64,000 bases of DNA from Mantis religiosa (GCA_030765055.1 CM060951.1:51077647-51141646), one strand, 5' to 3'; counted from the stretch's first letter, positions 30,318 to 42,420 are shown. Notes: generated by a model not told the origin, from the letters alone. Translations and numbers: made by a program.

Positions 30318-30548
30318 TGTTACGAGCAATAACATCTCCCTGGTAGATCACTAATTAAATCAGTTACACTTTCAAAATACCTATTTATTACAACAAATAA
30401 CTGCATTACAAAACAGTTTCTTATATACAACGTCAATGATGCCTCGCAAGCTTCTATCGGCAGAGTGTGCCAACAAACACAAGAAAGTTACAAAAAATAT
30501 CCATACTGCTCCTCAGAGCTGCCACCACTGTTCCTGGTGGCCTCAACA
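30318..30548 (-). repeat. Pao 5' LTR
   Basis: 231-bp partner of 24609-24839, about 93% identical by eye, followed outward by the target duplication GTTGAC. No convincing TATA box was seen. Confidence 0.95.
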
Positions 30549-31353
30549 GTTGACTATTTGAAGGAATATAGTGTAGTTATATACAAAAATAAACAGATGA
30601 AAAGGGTGAATGTGGTATTTTTGTGTGTTTTTCTATTTAAACTGTACTGCTTAAAAGTATACTGCCTATATAACATTTTTAAGGGCCTCTTTGCCTTTTT
30701 CTTAGTTTTTTTTTAAGGGGAGGCATCGGTGAAATTTCCTCAAAAATGACAAAAAAGGACATTTTCCGTTTTTTGCATTAAAACTACGTTTAAACATTGT
30801 AGTTTCAGAATCTGCCGTCAGTTAGGCCCTAGCACCATTTAAGCAGCCACTACGTCATTATTTAAATGCCCATGTGTGGGTGGGCGTGGCCATTTATATT
30901 GTTTTTTTTAGTGTGTTGCAAAGAAATAGATGAAATTCTCACGTTTAAACTATGCGGTTTGATTCTGTAACTGTGGTAATGTGCAGAGACATCTTGTGGA
31001 TGTTTGTGGAAGCTACTGAACTTGTCCGTTACCATTTTCTATATATTATTTCCCACTTACTACTTTTGAAAGTAAACAAACATTTCCACTGGCATGTAGT
31101 GTTTGTGAAATATGGTTTACATGCAAGTGAAAGCTGTGGATAGCAGCTTATATTAAATTATTGTTGTTAAGAATAGGAATAAAGCCTGATTTAGCATTGT
31201 AGTGCTTTCTTGTTGCAACAGTAGGTATGATTCATACCAGGTTAGGTTAGGAGTACAGTGGCTATTTCGAAGCAAAATATAATGATATATATGGTTTTCT
31301 AGCCATAATAGTAAGTAATGATACTAGAATGCTCTGCTTGAGGTAAATGTTAA

Positions 31354-31930
31354 GTGAAAACATATTATAGCCCAAGAGTTAACAGTGATTCTAGTAGGTC
31401 ACCTTTTGATGTAAATAGAAGAATGGTTGATGTATTTCTGGGCATTGTTAAGGGCCATATTTCTATGCAGAAGTTTTGTGTGACCATGGGTATGAATTGC
31501 ATGAACTGTTCTACTTACAATTTCCATTTCATAGACAAAAATAGATTAGTTAGTACTATTCTACGGGAAAGTTGCATTAAAGGAGAAGCACAGAATGCTA
31601 ATGAAATTTTCCATGGAGTAAATGTCACAAAGAAGTTTTTGTATTAAGAAAGAAATTGCAAATTGCAGTGATTGCAGCTGTTACTGAATTTAATACGGGT
31701 TATAAAGATAGACTGAAAGTTAAGGCAAAAGTTGCAGCAAGCAAAGTAAGTCCTGCTAGCAAGAAAATTAACAGCATTAGGGATAGGTGAAAGCTAAAAC
31801 AAAGTGCTCAGAGTTCATTGAGCAAATATAAATCTGCCAAGCAGCAGTTAAAGGTGACTAAATTAAAAAAAGAGCATAATAAACTAGCTGAGTGGTCTTC
31901 ATATAGTGCAGGAGGGTTTAGAAACATAAA
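31354..31930 (+). pseudogene. Kolobok-like transposase-family remnant
   Basis: The open part (31354-31647) reads SSRSPFDVNRRMVDVFLGIV and KGHISMQKFCVTMGM. This resembles the conserved VNRR...A...IGKG...M..FC..M block of a Mutator-like/Kolobok protein family. Frames after the TAA end near 31910 with KLAEWSSYSAGGF, matching the family's usual ..YxAGxF terminus. The middle is broken by stops. The N-terminal catalytic region was not found. Family assignment rests on these blocks and on TTAA flanks. Confidence 0.55.
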
Positions 31931-32233
31931 AAAAAAAATGTTGTTTATATTTAGAGCTTTTAACTAGATTGTTCTTCATGTCCAACTTTTAGCATTTTTA
32001 ATACTCCTTACAGTCCAGACACTAAAGTTTTCAATGAATTTCTTTAAGTTTTGCATATATGTATATTCCTAGATAAGTTTTCTATAAAAATTGGTATCAG
32101 TATGGCTATATATGAAAAAATTAATAATGATTGGTATTGAAGAAATAAAACTGACAAAACTTCAAGAAAATTCTATCATATTCCTTAAATTTTCTCCTCC
32201 AGAACCATTAGACATGGGCAAATGAGTATATAC

Positions 32234-32729
32234 TGTGACTTTGTGGGTTCGTGAAATGATAAGTCCAATTGCACCACTCAAAAATGTTCTTTATTTCCAC
32301 CAACTTACAGTTAAACACTTGCCAATTACACAGAATTACGTAATGCACACAATTACGATTCACCAGTTCGCCCGTTACAATTCCACTTGCACTCGCGATT
32401 ACGTAAACTCCTCCGACGCACGTACGCAGTCCGTCCCCTCACTGGGCGCTCTTCACAGCTGTTTGCCAAACACTGACTGACCTCCAGCCCGACGTGTTGC
32501 TTATATAGGGTCAGCTGGCCAATCTAGAAGTTTCTGGTCTCAGTGAATCATCGCGAAAATTCCAGAGGACAGGGGAAGGGGGAAGAGGCGGCAAGGTGGC
32601 CCGCGATTCCTCTCCTAATCATCCCTTCAGTTAGTGACTGAGATTAATGGGTGGGTGTGTCCGAGCGCCTCCGTCTCCTGCTGCCGCTGCCAGCCAGGTC
32701 TATAGGGAGTTCCAACGTTTGGGGTGACA
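32234..32729 (-). mobile_element. Solo LTR with promoter-like core
   Basis: On the minus strand it starts TGTCACCCC and ends AAAGTCACA, the TG...CA form of an LTR. A TATA box (CCCTATATAAGC) lies near 32513-32502 and AATAAAGAAC near 32297-32287, giving the U3-R-U5 order. It is clearly more GC-rich than its surroundings. The flanking four bases ATAC (left) and GTAC (right) nearly match as a target duplication. No gag or pol accompanies it, so it is a solo LTR from recombination, probably Ty3/gypsy-like. It sits inside the Kolobok-like element. Confidence 0.75.
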
Positions 32730-32884
32730 GTACATATATAGTTTTGTAACTATTATCTAAAGGAACCAGAATCCAAAGTTCCAATCATTTATAACAAAAA
32801 TTGTAAAGAATGTAAAGAAATTGCAGCAAAAAATTAAATTATTTTTTTGGTAAAAACTATTGTAGATAGAAAAATTATAAAAAA

Positions 32885-33240
32885 AGGGTCAAAGGTAACC
32901 AAATTAAAGAGAAAGATAGTAATAAGATAGCTGTAGAGCCTGCATATGATGCATGGAGTTTTCAAAGTAAAGAAAGTAGTGTAATTTCAATCTAAATCTT
33001 TAAATTCATTTTTCTCCACTTTCAATTTTTGAACATTTTTGTATCTTCAAAATGCTACAACTTCTGCAATTCTCAACGAATTTGTATTAAACTTTGCATA
33101 CCTATTCCTAAATAAATGTTTAATAAAACTTGGTATTTTTGTTTATTTAAATTGAATAGTTTATTTATTATTGAATTTTAAATCTCAAAATTGCAAAAAA
33201 ATTAAGAAAAATTTAATATATTCACACGTAAAAATTTTTT
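32885..33240 (+). repeat. Second copy of the Kolobok-like 3' half
   Basis: Matches 31840-32200: GGTAACCAAATTAAAGAGAA against GGTGACTAAATTAAAAAAAG, and TTTGCATACCTATTCCTAAA against TTTGCATATATGTATATTCC, in the same order and spacing. Both copies carry the decayed transposase C-terminus and following AT-rich tail. Confidence 0.6.
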
Positions 33241-33699
33241 CTCCAAAAATACTTGATACACACTTTAAAAGTATAGCAACTTTTATAACTGATGTACAGA
33301 GAAACCTGAATCTAAAATTTAAAGTTTCTAAAAGAAAAACTGTATGACCTGGGACTTTTTATATAACATACAAAAATCATACTATAAAAAGCACTAAATA
33401 TTTAAAAAAAAAAACTATTTAAGATAGAAATATGAATTTTGAAAGCTTAACTAGATTCCCTATACCCCACCTAATGACAAAATTTCAAGCAGTTCTGATG
33501 TAAACTCTGGATTTTAGCGTTTTTCACAGATGCCTCCCCTTAAGAAGCTTTAATTTAGTTGTGTTGTAAGTAGAAACATGTTTCAGACAACCATTAGTTC
33601 TCGTTATTTGGTCAAGACTCCAACTAAACTTCTTGATTACATACATAAAGAAATTATATTGTTATAAACTACAATTTTCTTGTTTGCTGATCACCCTTA

Positions 33700-34470
33700 C
33701 TTCATCCTGATCTTAAGTGGAAGGAGGGGGGGGGGGATTTATATATATTTTTGATCATCAAGAATTTTTCCACTAACTTTTTATTCTTTGCTAACCACTT
33801 CTTGTTTACCAAGCTCTTTCCACTCTTGTCATTCCTTGATACTGAAAAAGCATGTGAATTTAATCTTCACTCCCATAGCAAATAGGACAAATATCCAGGA
33901 TAACCAATATTTGTATGGGTACCTTTTAATTTCTATATTGCTAACTGAAATCAGGTTATCCCTTCCCTTTCTATAGCAAATTGAAATATATTTTCCCATA
34001 TCTGGATCAACTTTTCCCTCCATAGAATACAATAAAGAGCTTTTCTCAATGAGAGAACTGTCTATTATCCATATTCTCCAGTTTGGATACTGCTTTGATT
34101 CAAACAATATCAAAATCTCCAAAGCAATTTTCACAGCTCTTCAAGGTGTTATAGTCAGCATCTTATAAACCTCCTCCAACTTTCCTTGATATCTTAAACA
34201 TACTTTCAAAACATCTGGATATGATAACCCTGGAATTCTACTCAAATGTCTATTCTTTCCACCACCAATCCTTTCACATTAAGCTTACCTAATCTTACAA
34301 ATGCTGCAGCATTTGTACTTTCAAAGGCACTTCCAAGTATTACTGTACAAAAGTTATTTAAAATGAAGTGGTATCCTCTTATGTCTATGTTAAGGTATTC
34401 AATAAAATTAGCATTTGGCAAATGGCTGCCATAAAACAAGGTGTTGCAAATTTGCTGCATTTGATGTTTT
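33700..34470 (-). pseudogene. LINE C-terminal remnant (same type as 20745-22010)
   Basis: Minus-strand frames give GSAFESTNAAAFVRLGKLNV (34350-34280) and WRIWIIDSSLIEKSSLLYSM with YPYKYWLSWI (34070-33900). A Cys pair, WICPICYGSEED, is visible in a shifted frame near 33880. This matches the tail layout of 20745-22010 (..VEKRSSLKFY.., VCPICKDRED). No RT motif is preserved. Old 5'-truncated LINE. Confidence 0.5.
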
Positions 34471-34680
34471 TCATTGCTATTTATAGCTGCAAAAGAGCCA
34501 TAAACCCAACGTATTTTGCTGATTGTATTTTTACCACATTTTTTATATGTTTAAGAACTGTGGTCGGAAAGTATCGTGCATATAATACTTAAGCTGCTCC
34601 TAATTCATGTATTTTAAATGACAAATTTGTTATATTAAATGTGCTCTTTGTGTAGCAATTTTCACAAGTTTTAAATAACA

Positions 34681-34815
34681 TACGAGGCATGTTTTTTAAG
34701 TCAGTACTGTTTTGGAATTAAAAAAAGACGTGCAATAGATATGCAATAATTTTATTTTTACATGAAAGCCTGTACCTTAATCTACTTTTCTACATAATTT
34801 CCATGAATTGTAATT
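34681..34815 (-). mobile_element. mariner 3' end fragment
   Basis: TACGAGGCATGTTTTTTAAG and the AT-rich block after it match the terminal region of a widespread insect mariner. On the minus strand HGNYVEK followed by a stop, the usual mariner transposase C-terminus, ends near 34790. The rest of the element is missing. Confidence 0.65.
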
Positions 34816-35394
34816 CTGGGTTCAATACCTATCTGAAGGGTAGGATGTTTATTTACTTACCTAGTTATTTTCTACACTCTACCAGGTATTTAAAATAATT
34901 TTTGTAATAGTGAATACTAATAATTGAACTATTTTTGTCAGAATTAATTGCAACAGATTTAAAATCTGTAAATATGATTAATAATCATAGATAGTAAATG
35001 TTAAGGAGACTCTTGGAAGTGTAGATGTGAGAGTGAATATGCATATGAAAATATTTAAAGAAAAAAAAAAGATAACTATAATGTACAATAACTTAATCTG
35101 AAAGTTCAAAGACTTGAAACACCAAATGTTTCAGCCAAAGCTGATGAAATTACCATAGCAGTTAAAGGGTGGCGATGGACCAAAACTAACTCTATAAGTA
35201 CATTTCCATCATGCATGATTGAAGGAATTTAATAAGTGACATCAAAATTAATAAAAAGTATTTCTAGTCACAGTTTTTAACACTTCATATTATAAAAATA
35301 TAAGTGACAAATTGTTAAAAATAAATACAAATATTTATTAAATTATAGATGAGTCATATTTATTACACATCAGCTTCAATTACGTACCTATATT
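34816..35394. other. AT-rich, nothing recognised
   Basis: No coding content or repeat partner was seen between the mariner end and the Penelope 3' end. Confidence 0.5.
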
Positions 35395-35469
35395 GAGGAC
35401 ATGTTTCACAAACCATTGTTTGCATCATCGGCTCTAATGCGACTGAAGCTTGATCTAGTGGTGTGGGTT

Positions 35470-36250
35470 GTTCTGTAGTTGTTGCTTCCATCTGTTGATT
35501 TTGTGATGAGTTTAAATGTGGGGTTGTCTTCTGGCGGGATTTCGAAGTTCATTAGTTGGTTTTTATGTTTTTCTATGTATATTCTCTCCTATATGACGAG
35601 TTCACTATGTTTTTGCATGTATTTTAGTAATTTGGTGCTATCTTCAAATTCATCTGCTATTGCAGACTTATCAATATTTTTGTATCTTAGGTACCTAAAA
35701 TGTTCTTTCTTTATAGTGCCTATATTTCTTTTTGTCCTCCATATGTAAATTTTTCTAAGTCTTTACATTTAATCTTGTAAATGCCTGACTTTTCTTCTGG
35801 TTTTATCTTATCAGTATTATTACTGTTAAGTAGGTTTCTAATGTTGTAATTGTTTTTTGGTGCCAATGTTACATTGTATTTCTTGAATATTTTTGGAACT
35901 TTTTTGTGGCCCAGGGGTGGTAAGTAAATTTAGCAAATCTAATTTCTTGTTTCATTGGTGAAAGAGCTGTGATCTGTTGGTAGGTTTACTAATCTGTGTG
36001 TGAGACTATTGATGGTGGCATGTTTGTGTGGAATTGGGTTGAAACTATTTGCTTTGATGTAATTATCTGAGTGTGTTGTTTTTCTATAAATACCAAATTC
36101 CAGTTTTTCATTGCTTTTTTGTGATTTTAGGGTCCAAAAAAGGTAGAGTACAGTCCTCTTCAGTTTCTACTGTGAATTGCATGCTGGGTTCTTGAAGGTT
36201 GAGTAGTTTCAAAGTATCATCTATTTGTAGTGTACTATTGCAAAGATGTC
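35470..36250 (-). pseudogene. Penelope RT C-terminus and GIY-YIG endonuclease, decayed
   Basis: Minus-strand blocks: EEDCTLPFLDPKI (36150, the FLD.K motif after the RT active site), FHPNSTQTCHH (36050), then RKIYIWRTKRNIGTIKKEHF near 35760-35700. That matches Penelope GIY-YIG sequence, with YIG changed to YIW, followed by FRYLRYKNIDKSAIADEFE. Stops occur throughout. The endonuclease would have nicked target DNA for insertion; the changed G suggests loss of function even before the stops. Confidence 0.72.
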
Positions 36251-36255
36251 GTCTA

Positions 36256-36268
36256 TGTATCTGTACCA
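36256..36268. other. Target-site duplication, left (LINE)
   Basis: TGTATCTGTACCA, identical to 41973-41985. Together they bracket the I-like LINE precisely. Confidence 0.95.
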
Positions 36269-36587
36269 CCCCCTCAAAATCCAACCTCTGCGGTCCTCGT
36301 CCCGAGGGGTGGGCAACAGGAAGTAGGGGACTGACTGATGGGGTGATGTACGGTGGGGACTTGGTGTACCCCAGGACCGCTACGGCTGCCGAGAAGGCCC
36401 ATTAGTAACCCCGAAAACTGGCAGAAGAGGCTCTGGTATTTTTCCCCAGGGACCTACTACGGTAGGTACGGGATTGGCGATCCCGGGGTCCCTAGCCACT
36501 CACCCTCAATTCATCCCCTTCATCTCCATCAACTGCGCCACGTTGAGCTACTGCTTGTCAGTAAGCATCACATTCTTCCTCTTCTAG

Positions 36588-36712
<125 letters not shown>

Positions 36713-37125
36713 GCAAGTAAGGTCTTAGGTTTATAACTCCTGTCTCACCAGCAGGGATCTCTCCTATCTCCGTGGTTCTGTCCCACGGTTTTCAGTGCGG
36801 CTTCCGACATGTGTGCTCTCCGGAGGTCTCAAAAGTGAAGGTTGAGCGGACCCTTTGCACTGCCCCTATGTGTAGCCTTAGGTGCGGAGCCCGTCCACAC
36901 CGTCAAGTACACCCACGTAGCTCCTTGAGGGCCCGGTCTGTGTTAATCTCCCGACGGCCGTGTGCCGTTGGGTTAGTATCACGGACTGGACGTGTTACCC
37001 CTGACGGAACCCCGGTGTAATCAACCACAAGTCCCCTGAATCCACGTGTGCCTTTTATACGCAGCGCGGCCTAAAGTGGGGAGCCACAGGCGGTTATGCC
37101 TGTGGTAGGGTCTTAAAGCCGGGGT

Positions 37126-38307
37126 GTGCGTGGTGAACGGTTTACCCATACGGACAAGCAGTGGATATTGAAGGGTAGCTTTTCTGAGGTACAAATGAGA
37201 TCGGTCATGGGTGGGGTCCCCATGACGGTACAGACCGTGAAGATTCGGTGTCTTTCTTTGTTTAACCCCCGGATGGGGGTCTATATCATAATGTCTCCGC
37301 GCAAAACCTCTTTCACCGACCCTTTTCTGCTAATGACCTTGGCTTGTGATGGCAAAACGTTTAAAGATATAAGTCCGTTCTACATAAAGCGTGAACTCGA
37401 AAAGATCAGTGGCCCTGTCAAAAATGCTACGCGTCTCCGAGACGGCAGCTTACTATTAGAGAGCACAAGTGCAGACCAATCTCGCAAACTGCAAAGAGCT
37501 AGTTTGTTGGGCTCCTACCTGATCCGGGTAGCCCCACACAAAACTCTTAACACCTGTAGAGTAGTAGTCACCACCTCCAGCTGAGATGGTCTTGCGAATG
37601 AAGAGATAGTAAGTTGCCTCTCTGATCAGCTAGTTTGTCAGGCGTACCGGCAAACACGAAAACAAGATGGCAAGGAGTACCCATTACGTACGGTTTTTCT
37701 TACTTTCGCCGGGACTAAGTTACCCGAGTACATCTATTGCGGCTATGAACGTGCGAGCGTCCGCCAGTATGTCCCGAACCCCATGCGCTGTTTCCAATGT
37801 CAGCGGTTCGGACATACTAAGGTCACGTGTACCAATCCTGATCTTTGTGAGCAATGTGGCCTACCGACACACGACGACCCAAAGTGCAGTCGAACACCTT
37901 GTTGCGTGAACTGTGGCGGTAGTCATCCCTCCAGCTCGCGACAGTGCCCTAGATTCATGGACGAAAAAAGTATTCAGGAGCTACGTGTAAAGGAACGCCT
38001 GACTTTTCCAGAGGCACGACGGCGCTTTAAACAACTAAAGCCTGCTACCTCTACTACTGGATATGCATTAGCAGCTCGCCGTACTCCAAATACCACTGTT
38101 GCTGTTCAACACGTCCCTGTCGCCCACGCATCCACACAGACTGACTTTCTAGCCGTTAAACCCACGTCTCAGATTGCTTGTATATCCTCAACGAGCCGTA
38201 GGAGTTCTGACTCCCGAACATCAGCGGAGTCACAGGCGGCTAATGATTTTCGAATCGTAGGGCCCAAGTCAGCCAAAGTCAAGAAAAAAGTTAAAACGGC
38301 CCGTTAA
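37126..38307 (+). pseudogene. LINE ORF1: RNA-binding Gag-like protein, one nonsense codon
   Basis: A single frame of 393 codons is interrupted only by TGA at 37582-37584. No ATG is near the start; a GTG at 37126 is the first usable codon in view. Residues ~50-150 look RRM-like (MTLACDGKTFKDISPFYIKR). After the stop comes a spacer and then CFQCQRFGHTKVTC, CEQCGLPTHDDPKC and CCVNCGGSHPSSSRQC, three CCHC zinc knuckles. A basic tail ends KSAKVKKKVKTAR. Such proteins coat LINE RNA. Reading continues past the stop without other damage. Confidence 0.88.
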
Positions 38308-38316
38308 AATCTCTTT

Positions 38317-41300
38317 ATGGAAATAATCCAGTGGAATGTCAATGGTTTTCGAGCTCGTGCTCAAGACCTGCAACATTTAGTTTCTCAACGGCCACCGTCA
38401 ATTATTTGTCTCCAGGAAACCCACTTACATCCCAATCACTCGTTACACCTTCACTCTTTTTCGGCATTTAGAAGCGATTCTCTTGCAGGTATCCGTGCAA
38501 GCGGTGGCGTTGCTATCTTAGTGGCGGCTAACATCTCCGCCGCCAACGTTCCTCTCACCACACCATTGGTGGTCGTTCGGATACAGCTGGAGAGCATCAG
38601 TTTTACCATCTGTAACATGTACCTGCCGCCGCTCAGTATAGTTCCTGAGCGTGATCTTCTAGCTCTATTGGCTCAGCTCCCCTCACCACTACTCCTTTTG
38701 GGAGATTTGAATGCCAAGCACACGCTCTGGGGATCAGACACTGATGACGCCCGTGGACGTCTCCTCGTGACGCCTCCTCGTAGACGTCTTCGATAAGTCT
38801 GACCTGCTTCTGCTAAATACTGGAGACCCGGCATTCATATCATCCGCTTATGGTACACATTCCGTACTAGACCTTTCTTTCTGCAGTCCATCATTAGTAC
38901 CACTACTTGAGTGGTCAGTATTTTCCGACCTCTTTGGCAGTGATCATTACCCCATTAACATTCATTTTTCTGGCCGCCAATGTGTACCTTCTCGACATCC
39001 TCGCTGGATTATTTCCAAAGCTAACTGGGGAAAATTCCATTCCCTCATACACCTCATCGACGATGGTTTCGACACCATCGATGCAATGGTCGAATATTTT
39101 ACTTGCTCGATCCTGCTCGCTGCAGAATCCAGCATTCCTCGAGGTTCATCTACACCACGTCGTATCCCTGTACCGTGGTGGTCTGAGGAATGCAGTTCGG
39201 CTGTCAAAGCATGCAAACGTATGTTGTATGTATGGCAAGTATCGCCGGACGGTAATTCCCGGCCTTGCCATCAACGGTTCCATGTGCACCACTGAGCAGG
39301 ACATAGCTGAAGCCCTAGCTACCACATTTGCTGCTACTAGCCAAACTGCCCGCTACGACGCTCTCTTCCTGCCTATTAAGGAAAAGGCGGAGCGGGTACC
39401 ACTTAATTTTAATAGTGACTGCACCGAGCCGTACAATCAACCTTTTACCGCTGCCGAGCTCGCCCATTCTCTAGCGTTAGCAAAGGATTCTTCTCCAGGT
39501 CCCGATGACATACACCGACAGATGCTGCTACATCTTCCATCTGAGGCGCTATGTTTCCTCTTAAACATCTATAACCGCATTTGGCATGAGCGGGTTTTCC
39601 CCTCCCGGCGAGAGGGTATTGTCATTGCAATCCCTCGTCCCGGGAAGGATCGTACCCTTCCATCTAGCTACCGCCCCATTTGCCTGACGAGTGTCATCTG
39701 TAAGACCTTTGAGCGAATGGTAAACGCTCGGTTAAATTGGTGGCTAGAAAAACATAATCATCTGTCCAACTTGCAATGCGGTTTTCGTCGCCATCGCTCA
39801 AGTGTCGATAATCTAACACGCCTTGAGGGGTACATTTCCGATGCCTTTCTACTGAAACAGCACGCCTTGGGCGTGTTCCTCGACCTGGAGAAGGCCTATG
39901 ACACCACTTGGCGGTACGGCATACTCCGCAACCTACATGGTTACGGTATGCGTGGTCATCTACCGGAATTCCTATGCAACTTTCTAAAACTTCGCCGTTT
40001 TCGTGTCCGCATAGGAAACACGATATCCCGGGAGCGGATACAGGAGAACGGCGTACCTCAAGGGTCGATTTTGAGCGTCGCCCTTTTTGCCGTAGCTATC
40101 AACGGCATCACTAGTGCCTTTCGAAGCGGAATTCCATCATCACTCTATGTTGACGACTTCGCAGTTTATTATAGGTCAGTCAACATAGATCACATTGAGC
40201 GCCAACTACAGCTGACCATCACCCAGCTAGCAGCCTGGGCGCTTCAAAACGGCTTCCGCTTTTCAGCTGCTAAGACACAGTGTATCCACTTTCACCGCCT
40301 ACAAGGTATTCACCCGCCTCCTGATCTTCATTTGAACGGCACACCCCTGCTATTTGTCTCGCGCATGAAGTTCTTGGGCCTCTTCTTGGACAGACAACTC
40401 AACTGGGAGCACCAAATTCGTCACCTTCGAGTCTCTTGCGATCGTTCTCTGCGGATGCTGAAGGTATTATCTGGAGCATCTTGGGGGCGGGGGGCGATCG
40501 CACGTTAATGTTGAGGCTGTACCGCTCTCTGGTTCGGTCCAAGCTAGACTACGGCAGTTTTATTTATGGCGCAGCGACCGCCTCTAAACTTCGCGTTTTA
40601 GACACCGTGCATCATACTGGCATCCGCCTTGCCACAGGAGCTTTCCGCACCAGTCGAGTCGACTGCCTGTATGCAGACTCAGGCGAACCTCCACTTCATA
40701 TATGTCGCTCGCTGTTACTCTGCTTGTACGTCTCGAAGTTGGCAAGTTATCCCAATCATCCTTGTTTTAAACCAGTTCTGTGTCCAGATTTAGTCCATCG
40801 TTATATGCGCCCTGGTTCTCGGACATGCCCAATGGGAATAAGATTTCGGGATCTACATTCGCATGGCCTCCGAATGCCTCGCGTGGAGAGGTCGTCCATC
40901 TGCCCTTATCCTGCATGGCAGCTCAATCGTGCGCGGTTCGATCTCGCTCTTTCAAGCAACTCTAGACTCGCTACTACACATTCGGTAACTGGACCGTTAC
41001 CCTATGTTCCGGTCTTTACAGACGGTTCTCAGTTAGGTAGCACTACGGGTTGCGCGTTCTTCATTAACGGTGAGGCTCATAAATTTCGCCTTCTGGACTC
41101 CACTTCAGTTTTCTCCGCAGAGCTGTATGCCATCCTCTATTTGCTCCTTTTTATTTGCAAGTTAGCTCCTGGCTCTTTTATCGTCTGCACTGACTCTCTA
41201 AGTGCTCTTCAGGCCTTACAACAGCACACAGCCGCTCACACCCTTGTTTTAAAAATACAGACCCAGATCTCGCAAATGCTCAGTCGCAGATACAATTTTG

Positions 41301-41771
41301 TTTTTACTTGGACCCCAGGCCATGTGGGGAATTCCGGGAACGAGGAGGCGGACACGGCTGCTAAGTCCGCTTGCCGTTTGCCCCGGAGTTTAACAACTAC
41401 GGTGCCATACCAGGATGTGCAACGTTTTTTCCGTCGCCAACTCCTATCTGCTTGGCAGCACTCCTGGACAGCTTTGGAAGGCACACAACTCCGGGGAATA
41501 AAGGAGAGCGTACAACCCTGGCTAACTTCCTGCAAGGATAACCGGCGAGCCGAGGTGATACTCACCCGGCTGAGAATTGGGCACACACGAGCGACTATGG
41601 TCATTTGTTAAGAGGGGAACCGGCCCCAGTGTGTGCTCCATGTGCAGTACGCCCGCGTTCGCCAGTCAGTAGGCTTGGGGACTAACTTGCTGGGTGTTTT
41701 AGGGGACGATCCTGTGGCCGTGGTTAAGGCACTGCGGTTTGTTGCCCAAATCGGTTTTAGTAAACAAGTCT
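38317..41771 (+). pseudogene. LINE ORF2: endonuclease, RT, RNase H, with frameshifts
   Basis: ATG at 38317, nine bases after ORF1. Endonuclease: IIQWNVNGFRARAQDL, CLQETHL, LLGDLNAKHTLWGS; then a shift near 38770 and FGSDHYPINIHFSG in the next frame. A second shift lies near 39240. RT: SYRPICLTSVICKTFERMV, LDLEKAYDTTW, ENGVPQGSILSVALF and catalytic YVDD at 40147-40158. A third shift lies in a G run near 40490. RNase H: FTDGSQLGS, SAELYAIL, CTDSLSALQAL and GHVGNSGNEEAD, so all acidic residues are kept. A tail with HLLRGEPAPVCAPC and a short end frame closes at about 41771. Confidence 0.88.
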
Positions 41772-41972
41772 AACTTGCATTTTATATTTGTTAATTTTGT
41801 AGATTTTAAGTTGTCTTGGGATGGGTTTTTATGTACTTTTAATAGTTGAGTGTTTTATTTTATTTTACCTTTTTAGCTTAATTTGTTTAGTTTTTAGGTT
41901 TTAGTATTGACTTCGGGCCCAAATGACCTTGTTGTCGACGGGCCCTAAAACCCCACACACTCACTCACTCGC

Positions 41973-41985
41973 TGTATCTGTACCA
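41973..41985. other. Target-site duplication, right (LINE)
   Basis: TGTATCTGTACCA, identical to 36256-36268. Confidence 0.95.
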
Positions 41986-41989
41986 TGTT

Positions 41990-42364
41990 TTAAAAATATG
42001 AGGAGAGGCTTTGGTTATGTGTTTCGAAAAAGCTCATGTGTAAATTGGCTAAAAATGGTGATAGCGGGCTTCCCATAGCCAGTCCTGAAATTTGTTTGTA
42101 ATACTTTCTATTGATGACCAAATAATTTTGGTGTATATATATTTCAGTCATTGACAAATATTCTTCTATTGTATTGGCATCTAGGTTAGTAGAAGTTAGC
42201 CATTTCTTAAGTTGAATCAAAAGTTTGTCTATTGGGATGCTAGGGAAGAGGGAGTGGACATCAAAGGATACTAAAGTGTCTTGAGGGTTTAATTTAAGAT
42301 TTTGAATTTTTTCTACCAGGGCTAAAGAGCGTTTTATGCTCAGAGTATTGAATTGGCTATCCAA
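41990..42364 (-). pseudogene. Penelope reverse transcriptase, central part
   Basis: 124 open codons: LVSFDVHSLFPSIPIDKLLI (first catalytic Asp motif of the palm), then ISGLAMGSPLSPFLANLHMS, the Penelope version of the QG.P.SP motif. These are diagnostic of Penelope RTs. The YxDD motif should follow on the other side of the inserted LINE. Upstream fingers are absent. It sat on the minus strand of the pre-insertion element. Confidence 0.85.
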
Positions 42365-42420
42365 AAAATTTCATTCCTTTCCGCAATTCAATATATATTT
42401 TTGTAGGAGCTGTTATGAAG

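Larger units (their letters stand above)
24609..30548 (-). mobile_element. Complete BEL/Pao LTR retrotransposon, coding region broken
   Basis: Bounded by two 231-bp LTRs (24609-24839 and 30318-30548) and an exact 6-base target duplication, GTTGAC (24603-24608 and 30549-30554). Reading leftwards from 30317 the order is primer-binding site, gag, protease, RT, RNase H, integrase and polypurine tract. By eye the LTRs differ at about 16 of 231 positions (~7%), so the insertion is moderately old. Several frameshifts and stops break gag-pol. The element is nearly 6 kb, the usual size for Pao. Confidence 0.96.
30717..33539 (+). mobile_element. Kolobok-like DNA transposon flanked by TTAA
   Basis: Inverted ends GGGGAGGCATC (30717) and its complement (ending 33539) are flanked on both sides by TTAA (30713-30716, 33540-33543). 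This is the target duplication expected of Kolobok or piggyBac. The coding remnant at 31354-31930 resembles the Mutator-like/Kolobok type of protein, not piggyBac. A solo LTR (32234-32729) interrupts it. The 3' half appears twice: 31840-32200 and 32885-33240 are decayed homologues about 1040 bases apart. The element is long dead. Confidence 0.72.
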
